Source: a virus. From it: a stretch of DNA of 24,811 bases. Positions 8,301 through 17,000 of this stretch are shown here, in pieces. The stretch lies in IMG/VR virus record IMGVR_UViG_3300010354_000609, positions 1 to 24,811 of that record. One strand, written 5' to 3'. The position numbers and the translations under genes were made by a program. The first letter of the stretch is position 1. Every line of letters starts with the position of its first letter. The notes under the pieces are model-generated. The model was not told where the DNA came from. It made no database searches and saw only the letters and a list, made by a program, of their open reading frames with translations.

Positions 8301-11107
8301 AAGACGGCGTGGTAAAGCGTCAGAAGAATGTTGGTTACGGACAAACTTTTTATATGGATTCTGCTTTTTACTTGGAAACAGCAGACTCAAGCAGAACTGG
8401 CACATCAGTAACTATTACTGAACTATCATACAACGGCAACCCAGTAAATCCAACATTCACAGTATCTTCTGGAATGTCTGCCGTTAAATACGCAGGAGTC
8501 ACCGTAGACAAACTTCGTCCAACCCTTCAAACCGCATCAGCCAGCGGTGCTACAGGTGTGTCTTTCAACGGCGGCTTGGTGTTCTCACCACAGACCACAT
8601 ATCGTGGGGTCAGCCTTGCAGCAGGCATCTGCATGGGATTCACCGCAGCAGGTAGTAGTGCTGAAAAACTAATGACAGGTCAACACATGTATCTGAAGCG
8701 TCCTCTAAAGATTACAGACGATGCAGATATTTTTGTGGTGTATCGAAGCACACTAGAAGGTTTAAGTTACGGTTACGGGCTGCTAGCGTCTCGTAATACC
8801 AATGTTGCATACGGAAACAACCTGCGACTTGACTCGGTGCTGTTCAACCGTTCTTACAACGCAGAAGACCGAAATCCGTCACTACAGAACTCTTCGTATT
8901 ACACCATTCTGCCAAATGGAACTGTTCTGTATCCAGGTTCGTCGCTGCCTCCTGTCGGGCTTGTGGGTTTCCGTCCGCAGGGCGATGCTGTTGGAGCAGC
9001 ACAGAATTTTATTGCTTATGACCCACACCTTTCAGGTGTGTGCATGGGAACCTGTATTGGTGAGGCTCGCCGCGATTCTAATAACAAGATTGAGTCGTTC
9101 TTGAACGGAGATATTGCCACAAACTCGTCTCCTGTGACTGGACGCAGAATTGTTTCCGTATCTGCTCCACCAACAGACGATTTCATAATAACAAAAAATC
9201 TTGCAGTTCATTTTGACGCAGGAAAAACTAATTCTACAAGTTCTTTTACAAACGCTTACGATAAAAACCTTTTGTCTCTTTCTTCATTAGTTTTGAAACA
9301 AACGCCTATAAGTGTCATTTATCCAAATCAGGTTTGGAGCACTGATGGTCCTGGTGGTTCGGTTGTGGATTTTGGAGGAGAAACATATGGAACCGAGGTA
9401 GTGTATAAAGTGAATTTGGGCACAGGAACAGACAGATCAGTTTATCTAAACAATTTTGGCGGAACAAGATGGGACACTTCTTCAAGCGGATTAAAATCCC
9501 GCACATGGACTTTTAGCGTTTTGGTAAAAAGAAGTGATGGAGCAGCAATTACATCTGCCTCTGTTGCCATGTATACTGGTTCTTCTTACGGACAAGATAT
9601 CAGTATTGAACCAGCAACAAATATAACACCTGTTGGTAGCGACTGGTATCGGATTACAAGAACGCGAGTATTGAGTGACCCATATGTTCCTACTTTGGTT
9701 GGTCTTGCTTATTTCCAATCAGGAACAAACGAAATTTACATATCGCAAGCACAACTTTTACCGTTTGGTGATACTACAGATTTGTCTGGTATTGGCGGAA
9801 GAACCCTCGGGTCTTATCCATCAGGATATTCTATAAACGGTTCAATATCGAACAATTCTATCATTAGTTCTATAAATCCTTGGGGGTATGAAGAATTTGT
9901 TTGGGACACAAAAAATCACAACACACCAACCAAAACATCGTGGGCAAATGGTGGTTTTGATGTGGTTCCAAGGTTTACAGTAGATAACACTAAAACTTAT
10001 AGATTCTCTATATGGGTAAATAGAAAAGTTCTTGGAACCGATGGACGATTTTATCTTGGAACTTATGGTAGAAATTCTGCTGGAACCAATGTTGGTTTGA
10101 TACAGAGAATCTCGGGCGCAAACGATACCAATCCATATTTTGCATATCCAACACCACAAAGTAGTGCCTTTTCTGGAAAACAAAACCAATGGATATTAGT
10201 TGTTGGTCACATTCATCCCGCTGGAAGTGGTGTCGGTTCTGACCACCCTAATAGTGGATACTATGTTCGCTCTGGTAGTGGTTTGACCTACGCTTCATTA
10301 AGGCTAGCAAACAACAATGGTATGGGAGACTTTGTGTTCAGAACAGATACCCAAAATGTAGCATTTAGAACATATTTGTATTATTGCACAGATAATACTG
10401 TGGTTCAGCAAACGATGCGTCCACGAATTGATTTGGTTGACGGAACAGAACCAACAATAGAAGAGTTACTGAACAATCAAGACAGAACAATCTATGATGC
10501 AAGCCCAAACGGTAAAAATTTTGTGGCTACTAATTTCCCAATATGGTCATCAGAAAACCGTGGTGTTTTAACTTTTAGTGGTAGGAGAGATACTTTAAGT
10601 GCTGCCAATCTAAATGTTCCAAATCCAAACACCATGACATTTGAAGCGTGGATAAATCCAACATCTGTTCCATCAGGGATGTTCATGGGTTTTGGCGGTT
10701 TGCCATATTTTACAACTGATTACGGTAACAGTTATTTTCTTTCTTTAAACATATCAGGAAGACAGGTTGCTTATTCTAATATTGCATCTGGAAAAATTTT
10801 ACCCAATTCATGGCATCATTTAGCAACAACTATAGAACCAAACGATGGTGGAGTGCTCATAAAATCGTATTACAACGGAGAATTGGTGGATACTCGTCGT
10901 GAAATCGGAAACCATGTTTTAGAAAGTGGTAATGTGTTTTGTTTAGGAGACAGATTCCCTTCTTCTGGGTGGTTCCCACCACACATGGACGGAGGAGATT
11001 ATGCGTATAACGGTAAAATTTCAAACGCTAGGGTGTATTCTCGCACACTTACTCCAATTGAAATCAAGCAAAACTTCAACTCTTTGAGAAACAGATTCGG
11101 ATTATAA
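5309..11107 (+). CDS. gp7-position wedge protein fused to multiple LamG/ConA-like lectin domains
   Basis: A 1932-residue protein in the slot of T4 gp7. Residues 1-395 are a wedge-type N-terminus known in aquatic T4-like phages: an N-terminal helix (LVLFIKAYYEWMEQ), IRDFYGNKGTENAYKFLFRV, the FYYPKEDVLKTSDGRWV segment and LVHPAGTRMFGSILVKD. About 428-735 is a first LamG/ConA jelly roll ending in the typical LAEIIAYQGDVGE, GYLAHKYGLAANLPSTHPY tail. About 828-1285 is a second (GLVLWLKPENIGV, DASPSGNDA, then RPTLQTASASG, VSFNGG), interrupted at about 875-1062 by another ConA-like module and lacking its C-terminal strands. About 1291-1932 is a third, starting NLAVHFDAGK, interrupted by two sugar-binding-like modules, resuming at IYDASPNGKNF and finishing normally. 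It should anchor in the wedge and expose lectin-like domains outward. Domain edges are read by eye. Confidence 0.9.
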   Translation: MVDIKNIVLNTPVETLERLLSPFIEEQFPSFMRRDYRKLVLFIKAYYEWMEQRDNPGFVLSRLDTIYDIDRSLEEFYNHFKVTYLDGFPDILATNTSGNKPNKNTLLKHIRDFYGNKGTENAYKFLFRVLYDSDVEFYYPKEDVLKTSDGRWVENVSIKTTSSNGSVLFNARGTTVYQYIGNALVASADIDSVVQYNQNGYEITEFFLKNLIGNFVSTDPIVLLINGEQYTENLYSVLSEFFIETPGKNFRVGDEVFITDEKGTGFSAFIEQTGLGGTIKKIGVKNSGINYFNTVTVSFISETGDLSSAVVFASPTAITRYPGFYTNNSGKLSSTKKIQDGNYYQDFSYVLKTAVSLDTYFQILKELVHPAGTRMFGSILVKDVLQNEPNTSVQGTVFRNPIVGNYTPYALRTFTNLRNSTFLPNQVVGATLQVWLSTYNINGGISAGLTANWGYILQNGTIGSDPGGRSVTVEDIFGVKDWISLVGGHTFSHVNLYPNSNVWLTPHFKKEAINTHASINFRPVQYNFSGPSQFSSLCSHGFSGPTMGRLGLTASISYFAVVKPNRLTTANNYGAYQTGNVLLADHGAWGGLFFGVTGSGNSLKDPKVFAYVYASASAISGVSGSIGTTGDWKIVSNTHSIGSGNSGPFSLFLNGVCLGTVSQALAKNNSSATATLMIGVAKNDSLNGAFDGELAEIIAYQGDVGEINRQKVEGYLAHKYGLAANLPSTHPYKTTPPGGSYGSGKWYGNTGDFYPSGYNPYIGSTAEVGINGTTAPLGSGFFYTQLGYTYTVCDEFGVTAHNPIGAPLGSTAAWFRGRETNLSPEGMRGLVLWLKPENIGVCGSVANGVSVDVWRDASPSGNDAMPPTWDKWNGVAHITHTATTISGWTRQVYDNTNPVTKIAFVFNGLCGGFTQGRRCKVGLNTASDVTTGNYYPGNWVYSLGPVASDTTAIRRVYYINFDSSGNYEQSSEMSPTMDGFDNSVFEMEYVEPNLIWRKDGVVKRQKNVGYGQTFYMDSAFYLETADSSRTGTSVTITELSYNGNPVNPTFTVSSGMSAVKYAGVTVDKLRPTLQTASASGATGVSFNGGLVFSPQTTYRGVSLAAGICMGFTAAGSSAEKLMTGQHMYLKRPLKITDDADIFVVYRSTLEGLSYGYGLLASRNTNVAYGNNLRLDSVLFNRSYNAEDRNPSLQNSSYYTILPNGTVLYPGSSLPPVGLVGFRPQGDAVGAAQNFIAYDPHLSGVCMGTCIGEARRDSNNKIESFLNGDIATNSSPVTGRRIVSVSAPPTDDFIITKNLAVHFDAGKTNSTSSFTNAYDKNLLSLSSLVLKQTPISVIYPNQVWSTDGPGGSVVDFGGETYGTEVVYKVNLGTGTDRSVYLNNFGGTRWDTSSSGLKSRTWTFSVLVKRSDGAAITSASVAMYTGSSYGQDISIEPATNITPVGSDWYRITRTRVLSDPYVPTLVGLAYFQSGTNEIYISQAQLLPFGDTTDLSGIGGRTLGSYPSGYSINGSISNNSIISSINPWGYEEFVWDTKNHNTPTKTSWANGGFDVVPRFTVDNTKTYRFSIWVNRKVLGTDGRFYLGTYGRNSAGTNVGLIQRISGANDTNPYFAYPTPQSSAFSGKQNQWILVVGHIHPAGSGVGSDHPNSGYYVRSGSGLTYASLRLANNNGMGDFVFRTDTQNVAFRTYLYYCTDNTVVQQTMRPRIDLVDGTEPTIEELLNNQDRTIYDASPNGKNFVATNFPIWSSENRGVLTFSGRRDTLSAANLNVPNPNTMTFEAWINPTSVPSGMFMGFGGLPYFTTDYGNSYFLSLNISGRQVAYSNIASGKILPNSWHHLATTIEPNDGGVLIKSYYNGELVDTRREIGNHVLESGNVFCLGDRFPSSGWFPPHMDGGDYAYNGKISNARVYSRTLTPIEIKQNFNSLRNRFGL
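6590..7515 (+). other. LamG/ConA-like domain 1 within the wedge protein
   Basis: Encodes about residues 428-735 of the 1932-residue protein. Its first strand is LQVWLSTYNIN, the sheet region includes INFRPVQYNFSGPSQF, the penultimate strands are FSLFLNGVCLGT and ATLMIGVAKND, and it closes with LAEIIAYQGDVGEINRQKVE and GYLAHKYGLAANLPSTHPY. The FxGxxxEII, YL..KYGL and LPSTHPY signature is what complete copies of this jelly roll in phage fibre and wedge proteins end with. It is therefore a useful internal standard for spotting the truncated second copy. Confidence 0.7.
7930..8495 (+). other. ConA/SPRY-like module inserted inside LamG domain 2
   Basis: Encodes about residues 875-1062. It separates the opening strands of LamG domain 2 (LVLWLKPENIG through SGNDAMPPTWDKWNG) from its continuation (VTVDKLRPTLQTASASG). 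The insert has its own jelly-roll signature: CKVGLNTASDVTTGNYY, then MEYVEPNLIWRKDGVVKR and GQTFYMDSAFYL. These resemble the surface strands of ConA/SPRY-type domains found free-standing in phage adhesins. The boundaries are approximate. Confidence 0.5.
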
Positions 11108-11111
11108 GGAA
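9165..11111 (+). other. putative inserted cassette: LamG domain 3 with two nested carbohydrate-binding-like modules
   Basis: The stretch after the truncated LamG domain 2 up to the next gene start. It opens with the first strand of a LamG domain (NLAVHFDAGK). It then holds a jelly-roll module at about 9400-9780 (GSDWYRITRTRVLSDPYVP, EIYISQAQLLPFGD). A second module at about 9880-10470 follows (TYRFSIWVNRK, FYLGTYGRN, ILVVGHIHPAGSG, YLYYCTD, PRIDLVDGTEPTIEELL), a form recurring in aquatic phage adhesins. The LamG domain resumes at 10470 (IYDASPNGKNF) and finishes at 11104 (ISNARVYSRTLTPIEIKQNF). By eye it is more AT-rich than both flanks (8500-9160 and 11120-11480). Insertion is inferred from the domain order and composition. 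Confidence 0.45.
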
Positions 11112-11117
11112 GCACCA

Positions 11118-11669
11118 ATGGCTGACGATACATTCCTTCCACAACAAGAAGACCTGTTTGCTGCTGGACCAGAACAGTTCAACCCTGTGGACATTATTTT
11201 GGGCAGAATTGGAGCCAATGTTAGTTCGGGTGCAACAGGCACAGGTGTAACAGGTTCGGCTGCGTGGATCACATCGCTTCAAACCAACACCCCATCGTAT
11301 TCGTTCGGTGGCGTAATTAGTGAAATAATTGTGTTCGACCGTAAACTTCAAGAGGAAGAACGCCAACAGGTCTACGGATACCTGTCTCGTAAATACAACC
11401 TAGACTCCAAACTTCCTGATTCATACTACCTGTCACACCCAAGCACAAGCGAGTTAGGTTTAACATATTGGCAGATTGCTCACCACCCCAACTCTAAAGA
11501 CCTGTCTACGATTCCTGATGGTTCAGAATTTGCAGGCATAAATATCACAGATTTTTTCAATATACCAGAACTCATATACAAGTCCAAAGACACCGTTCTT
11601 TCTAGCGGAATCACCCTTGCGGGCGATACATATGGATATCTTGGTGTTAGTGGTGCTACTGGCACATAA
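11118..11669 (+). CDS. C-terminal half of a LamG domain plus conserved-looking tail, possibly split from the upstream gene
   Basis: A 183-residue protein that starts after its own SD (AAGGA at 11106-11110, 7 bases from the ATG). Residues about 25-105 are the end of a LamG jelly roll without its beginning: DIILGRIGANVSSG, then SFGGVISEIIVFDRKLQEEE and GYLSRKYNLDSKLPDSYYLS. This is the part that LamG domain 2 of the upstream protein lacks. The remaining 75 residues (YWQIAHHPNSKDLSTIPDGS, then GINITDFFNIPELIYKSKD) are not LamG and may be the C-terminal part of the ancestral wedge protein. Codons are C-rich in the first half, like the region around 8500-9160. Most likely a functional fragment started separately after an insertion; an independent small lectin-like virion protein is the alternative. 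Confidence 0.85.
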   Translation: MADDTFLPQQEDLFAAGPEQFNPVDIILGRIGANVSSGATGTGVTGSAAWITSLQTNTPSYSFGGVISEIIVFDRKLQEEERQQVYGYLSRKYNLDSKLPDSYYLSHPSTSELGLTYWQIAHHPNSKDLSTIPDGSEFAGINITDFFNIPELIYKSKDTVLSSGITLAGDTYGYLGVSGATGT

Positions 11670-11680
11670 AGGGAGATCCA

Positions 11681-14071
11681 ATGCCTGCTTATCTAAAAGC
11701 GTCAATTAAAAGATCATATGCCGAAGGCTTCCTTAACGAATTGGAACGCAACGATAATCAGTATTTTTTCTTTGTTGCTAAAACAACTGGATGGAGCGAT
11801 GACAACTCTCCACCTGCTCCTGGAACTGCTCAATATCCAGATAGTGATGAAAATGAACGCGAGATAACTCGCAATATTATAGGATATAAAAAATTAAATC
11901 CTAAAAATATTTTGTTTGCTATTCCTCGGTATGAATGGACTAGTGGAACAGTATACGATCAGTACGATGACAGTATTGGTCTATTCGACACAGACGATCC
12001 ACAGATTTTTTATGTTGTCACAGACGAAAACAATTTGTACAAGTGCTTGAGCCGCCCAACGATTGATGGAACATATAATGGACAGGGCAAACCGTCCACA
12101 GTTAAACCTTCAGGAACACTTACTGTACCAGTTACACTAAGTGATGGTTATGTTTGGAAATATTTGGCTACTGTTCGTTCTTCTGACCTACCTTACGAAC
12201 TAACGGACTACATTCCAATTGATTTTGTTTCTAGCAGAGACGATACAGAAACCACTAATCAGTATGCTGTTCAGCAAACTGCTGTTTCTGGACAAATAAC
12301 AAGATTGAACTTTATAACAAATGGTGGGGCCTCTGCCGCTGAATATAACGGCACAGAACTTGCTTTAGGAAATAAACCTATTCGTTTAGGCAGTTACACT
12401 ACAGACGGTGGAATAAAACTTGTAAAAATATTGTCTAGTGATACTGGAAACATAACCGACCCAAATGTTTCAAAAACTGGTTACATTTTGCGAGTAGTGG
12501 AATCAACCACAAATCCACAAACCAACAATAACTACGGAATCATCACCGAAAGTGGATTGACTAATGGAGTGCCGTATTTTATAGTCAGAGACGACGCTAT
12601 TGATTTTTCTGTGACCAACCCAACGCTAAACGGATTGGATTTTACTAAATTTCAAGTTCTGCCAAGAATTAGATTTTTTGGTGACGGCACAGGTGCTTAT
12701 GCTTTCCCTGTAATGACAGGAAAAAAGATTACAGGAGTTCAACTTATAAATGGTGGCGAAGACTATACACAAGCAAGCGCGGCAGTAACAACATCAATTG
12801 CAACACAACCAACAAAAATCCACCCAACAATAACACCAGTTCTGTCTCCTAAAGGTGGTCACGGTAGCAATATTTTGAAAGAGTTGAATGCAAAAGATGT
12901 CATAATTATTGTTGAGGTTTTGGAAGACGATGAGGACAAGTTTATTGGCGGTGGATCGTATCGTCAAATTGGCATAATAAAAAATCCAATACTTAACGAC
13001 TCTTCTAGTTCGATTGCTGGTGCTCAATCTGAATATTACAGAGATGTTTCTTTGTTATACGAAGGAACTGAAACGACTAGAGATTTAGATACTTGGAAAA
13101 TAAATGGTTTTGATGGTTCTTCTAAAAATTTTATATTAGGAACCGAATCTTCCGTTGGTGCAAAAATATCTCAATTGAAGTCTGTATCTACTTTGAACAG
13201 TGAGCGTAGGCTTGTAATCAAGGTAAAAAATATTGGTGGTAATTTCGTAACATATCAAACTAGACCAAACGATTTTATTGTGAATGTTGGAAACCCAACA
13301 ACAGCATCTAATTTCATAGTTGGAGAAGTTGTAACTCAAAACATACCAGCAGGAACGGTAGTCAATTACGGTGGTTTGTCATATGGGTATGCCATAGAGG
13401 CAAGCGGATTATTGGTTAAAAGAGACGCAGCCAATCTAATAATAAGAACCAACAAAAACGCTTTTGTTGCTGGAACACAAGCCATAGTTGGAACCGTGAG
13501 TGGTGCTAGTGCAGCACCATCATCTATTACTCCTCTTTATGGTGAATATGCTTGGATTTATGACAACAACAGAAAAACATTCATCAATGAAAGCGGAGTA
13601 TACGATTTATTCAAAGTGGTGGAAGTTGGTTCTCCGTATTTTGACCTGAATGAAACTCCTGCTTATACAGGGCTAACAGTTTTGGAACTAGGAACAAGCA
13701 TAAGTGGTGTAACTGGTGGACTAGACATTACATCTGCGGAATTAACCCCCAATTCATATTTCAATGGAGATTTTATTCAGCAGGGATTGAGCGGAGACGC
13801 TATTGGGAATTACGCAAACGGCACGGTGTATCATTGGGAATTTATAAATTCGTCCTATGGAAAACTGTATGTGACCGATGTGTTTGGCTCGTTCAGAAGC
13901 GTTGCCAATAATGGACTGACAGGAAGCACTTTGGGGGTACATATAGTAACATCTGTGACCCCACCCGAGATTGATCCTGCTTCTGGCGAAATCATATACA
14001 TAAACAATATACGCCCAATCTCAAGAGTAAAAGGTCAATCTGAAGAGTTCCGCCTGCGACTAGGCTTCTAA
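11681..14071 (+). CDS. gp8: gp8-like baseplate wedge protein, extended
   Basis: A 796-residue homologue of T4 gp8 (334 residues), a wedge component at the baseplate periphery. The conserved part is residues 1-200: the N-terminal helix (RSYAEGFLNELERNDNQYFF), the ILFAIPRYEWTSGTVYDQYDD motif, DPQIFYVVTDENNLYKCLSR and the closing SGTLTVPVTLSDGYVWKYLA. The rest, more than twice the length of T4 gp8 in total, is beta-rich with glycine turns. It includes GVQLINGGEDYTQASAAV, a repeat type seen in extended wedge proteins of aquatic T4-like phages, and ends with RPISRVKGQSEEFRLRLGF. The start has a strong SD (AAAGGGAG, 11668-11675). The gene follows the gp7-position genes as in T4. Confidence 0.9.
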   Translation: MPAYLKASIKRSYAEGFLNELERNDNQYFFFVAKTTGWSDDNSPPAPGTAQYPDSDENEREITRNIIGYKKLNPKNILFAIPRYEWTSGTVYDQYDDSIGLFDTDDPQIFYVVTDENNLYKCLSRPTIDGTYNGQGKPSTVKPSGTLTVPVTLSDGYVWKYLATVRSSDLPYELTDYIPIDFVSSRDDTETTNQYAVQQTAVSGQITRLNFITNGGASAAEYNGTELALGNKPIRLGSYTTDGGIKLVKILSSDTGNITDPNVSKTGYILRVVESTTNPQTNNNYGIITESGLTNGVPYFIVRDDAIDFSVTNPTLNGLDFTKFQVLPRIRFFGDGTGAYAFPVMTGKKITGVQLINGGEDYTQASAAVTTSIATQPTKIHPTITPVLSPKGGHGSNILKELNAKDVIIIVEVLEDDEDKFIGGGSYRQIGIIKNPILNDSSSSIAGAQSEYYRDVSLLYEGTETTRDLDTWKINGFDGSSKNFILGTESSVGAKISQLKSVSTLNSERRLVIKVKNIGGNFVTYQTRPNDFIVNVGNPTTASNFIVGEVVTQNIPAGTVVNYGGLSYGYAIEASGLLVKRDAANLIIRTNKNAFVAGTQAIVGTVSGASAAPSSITPLYGEYAWIYDNNRKTFINESGVYDLFKVVEVGSPYFDLNETPAYTGLTVLELGTSISGVTGGLDITSAELTPNSYFNGDFIQQGLSGDAIGNYANGTVYHWEFINSSYGKLYVTDVFGSFRSVANNGLTGSTLGVHIVTSVTPPEIDPASGEIIYINNIRPISRVKGQSEEFRLRLGF

Positions 14072-14081
14072 AGAGGAAACA

Positions 14082-17000
14082 ATGGCTTACGATCCAAGTA
14101 TCTTCAATATTAACCCGTACTACGACGACTACGATCCTGCCAAGTCTTTTCTCCGAGTGCTGTTCAAGCCTGGATACGCCGTTCAGGCTCGTGAACTGAC
14201 CCAAATTCAGTCTATTCTACAGGATCAGGTGTCCAAGGTTGGAGATCACCTGTTCAAAGACGGTTCTCGTATTGTTGGTGGGGCTATAAGTGTTCGAAAC
14301 ACCAACTATCTTATGGTGCAACCCAACACTAATGGACTGACCAATATTACGGATTATTCTTTTGTTTTGGGTAGCACAATAAAATTTGGACAGGGTGCTT
14401 CTGCGGCACAGCCTGAAGGGCGAGTAGTCCACTATATTGAACCAGACTCCACAGACGGTAAATTGGTGTTGGTTGTGGACTTTATCTCTGGTGCTAGTTT
14501 TGACACATCCACACCTGTAACTCTTACAACATCTTCTGATACACCAACAGACTACACTCTTACTCCTGTACCAGAAATATGGGCAAATGGTCGTTGCAAG
14601 TTGGTTTCTGTGGACGATGGAATTTTTTATGTTGACGGATTCTTTGCCCGCAATCATTCCCAATATTTTGTTCCAGGAAGAACACTTGAAAACGCAACCT
14701 ACAATAGCCGTAGAGATTTTGAGTACGGAGTAGCATTCGCAGATTTGACAACCAAAGTCGGTTTAGCAATTACTCGTGACTCTGTAACAGAAAGCGAAGA
14801 TTCAAGTTTACGAGATCCTGCAATTGGTTCTTATAACTATAACGCTCCAGGTGCTGACCGTTTTAAAATTGATTTAAGCCTAGAACAACGCCGCACTGGA
14901 GAGGACACAGACGATTTTGTTGAATTGCTTCGATTTGAAAATGGAAAAATTACTAGAAAAGTTGAACGAATTACATATGGCGAAATTGAAAAAACCTTGT
15001 CTCGTAGAACATACGATGAATCTGGTTCATATGTAGTTAATCCATTTGACATAAAAATTAGTTTGAGTGGACCTACACTAAACTATACTCTTAGTTCTGG
15101 TAAAGCATATATTCAGGGATATGAAATTGAAACTCAATATCCACAAACAATTTCTGTTCCTGCTGCAAGAACCACAACCACAGAGAATTTGAATTTTCCG
15201 TTTGCGATTGGTAATTGGATCGGTGTTTGTGCTGGTTTTGGTGCAGAAGGAATCACTGCTTGGGGAAGCACATTTAGCAGTTTACTAGGAACCACTTTGA
15301 ATAGTGGATCTGTTGATGTTTATTTTAGAAATGCTTCAAATGCAGTGGTAGGACAGGCAAAAGTTCATGGACTCATTCCTTTTGGTTTTGCTTCTACTTC
15401 TGGTTTGACTGCTCGCGCCGTTTATAAGATGTATCTTTATGGAATTTCTAGTGGTTCCACTATTGCAGGAGCATCAAGTGCTGTTTTGATGCCGCATGGT
15501 TTTGGACTCGGTAGTGGAAGAACTCTTGCTGTGTTTGGGCTTACTTTGTCTAGCACTGGAGTGACATTAAACGGAAGCAACGACATGTCTTTGCTTTATG
15601 ATGTTAGACCTGGATATGCAGTTGCAGGTTTTAGTGCAGCACAGTTCTATAGCAAAGTTGTAAGCGATCCAATAAACATAACTGAAATATCCACATATAA
15701 TGCTGCCAATCCCATAACATATCAAGTAACCAAATCAAATTTTGGTGGTATTTTTTCTGCTCAATCCAATACAGCCGTAAAATTCCCATCCCAATATACT
15801 AATGGAACCATAAATCCATCAGATGTACAACAAGTAGTCTTGCTGTCTACTGGTTTGACTGGAACAACCGCATTTGCTTACAGCCCAGGTCACGAACCAT
15901 CAACTACTGGTATAACTCTTTCTTCTGATATAAATGGATCAATATTGAGGCTGCAAATTCCTGGAAACAGACATCCTGCTGGTTACACACAAGGTCTAGT
16001 CAGAATGAGTGTTCCATTATTCTATGATTTGGACAATTCTGCTCTAACTTCTTTTGCTTCTTCTAACATAAGAACAAAACACTCGACTAGACAACAGGCT
16101 ACTATAATTAGTATTCAGGCAGACCCGTCTAGAAACAATAGAAAATTTATTCAACTTCCACACTGGGATGTTTACTCTATTATTGGTATAACTTTTACTT
16201 CAAATATTTCTGGCTCAACACCAACACCAGCCACTTCTTGGTTTGAGTTGGATGATGGACAAAGAGAAGCAAGTTATGAATATTCTAGACTTTATGTTAA
16301 ACCACAAAGAGATGTGGATGCTGGCAATGGAACTTATGAAGTGCTATATGATTACTTTGCACATCGTGGTTTGACTATGGCTCCATTTGTTGGTTCTAAC
16401 TCATATATTGGTGTGACATACAGCCACATACCTCTTTACACAAACACAAGAACAGGAAAAACTGTTCCGTTGGCTAACTGTTTGGATTTCCGTCACTCTG
16501 GTCCAACTCTAGATCATCCTGTATTGAAACCATATGGTGCTTATGAGTTCCCATCTGCTTTAGCAAACACAAGAGTTTCTTACTCGCACTATCTTCCAAG
16601 AATAGACAAGATCAAAGTTAAAGCCGATCCCAATACTGGTTCTCCTCTGTTTACAGTAGATCAAGGAATTCCAGATTTGGTTCCAGTTGCTCCACCAGAC
16701 AGCGAAGACGCACTCACACTCTATACTGTTTTGGTTCCTGCTTATACTCATAAAGAATCTGATGTTGTTGTTACGGCACACGAAAACCGCAGATACACAA
16801 TGTCTGATATTGGAAAGATTGAAAGACGAGTCGATGATGTTGAAACATACGCTTCATTGTCTATATCAGAAACAGAATTGGAAAGTAAACAACTGATAAA
16901 CCTTGCTCGTGCTCTTGGATATACACAAACAATTGAGCCTCTAAAAACATCTATGTTTGTTGATGAGTTTGTGGGTCACAACTCTGGAGATGTTGTTTCA

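Noticed and set aside
11090-11120. Sequencing error or frameshift separating the giant wedge gene from the 183-residue gene
   Set aside because: The upstream protein ends with a normal LamG ending (LTPIEIKQNFNSLRNRFGL), and the stop is followed at once by a good SD and ATG. The two genes look truly separate.
11537-11544. CATAAATA as a late promoter for the gp8-like gene
   Set aside because: It lies inside the preceding coding sequence, 136 bases from the start, and such matches are expected by chance at this base composition. AATAAATA at 2851 was dropped for the same reason.
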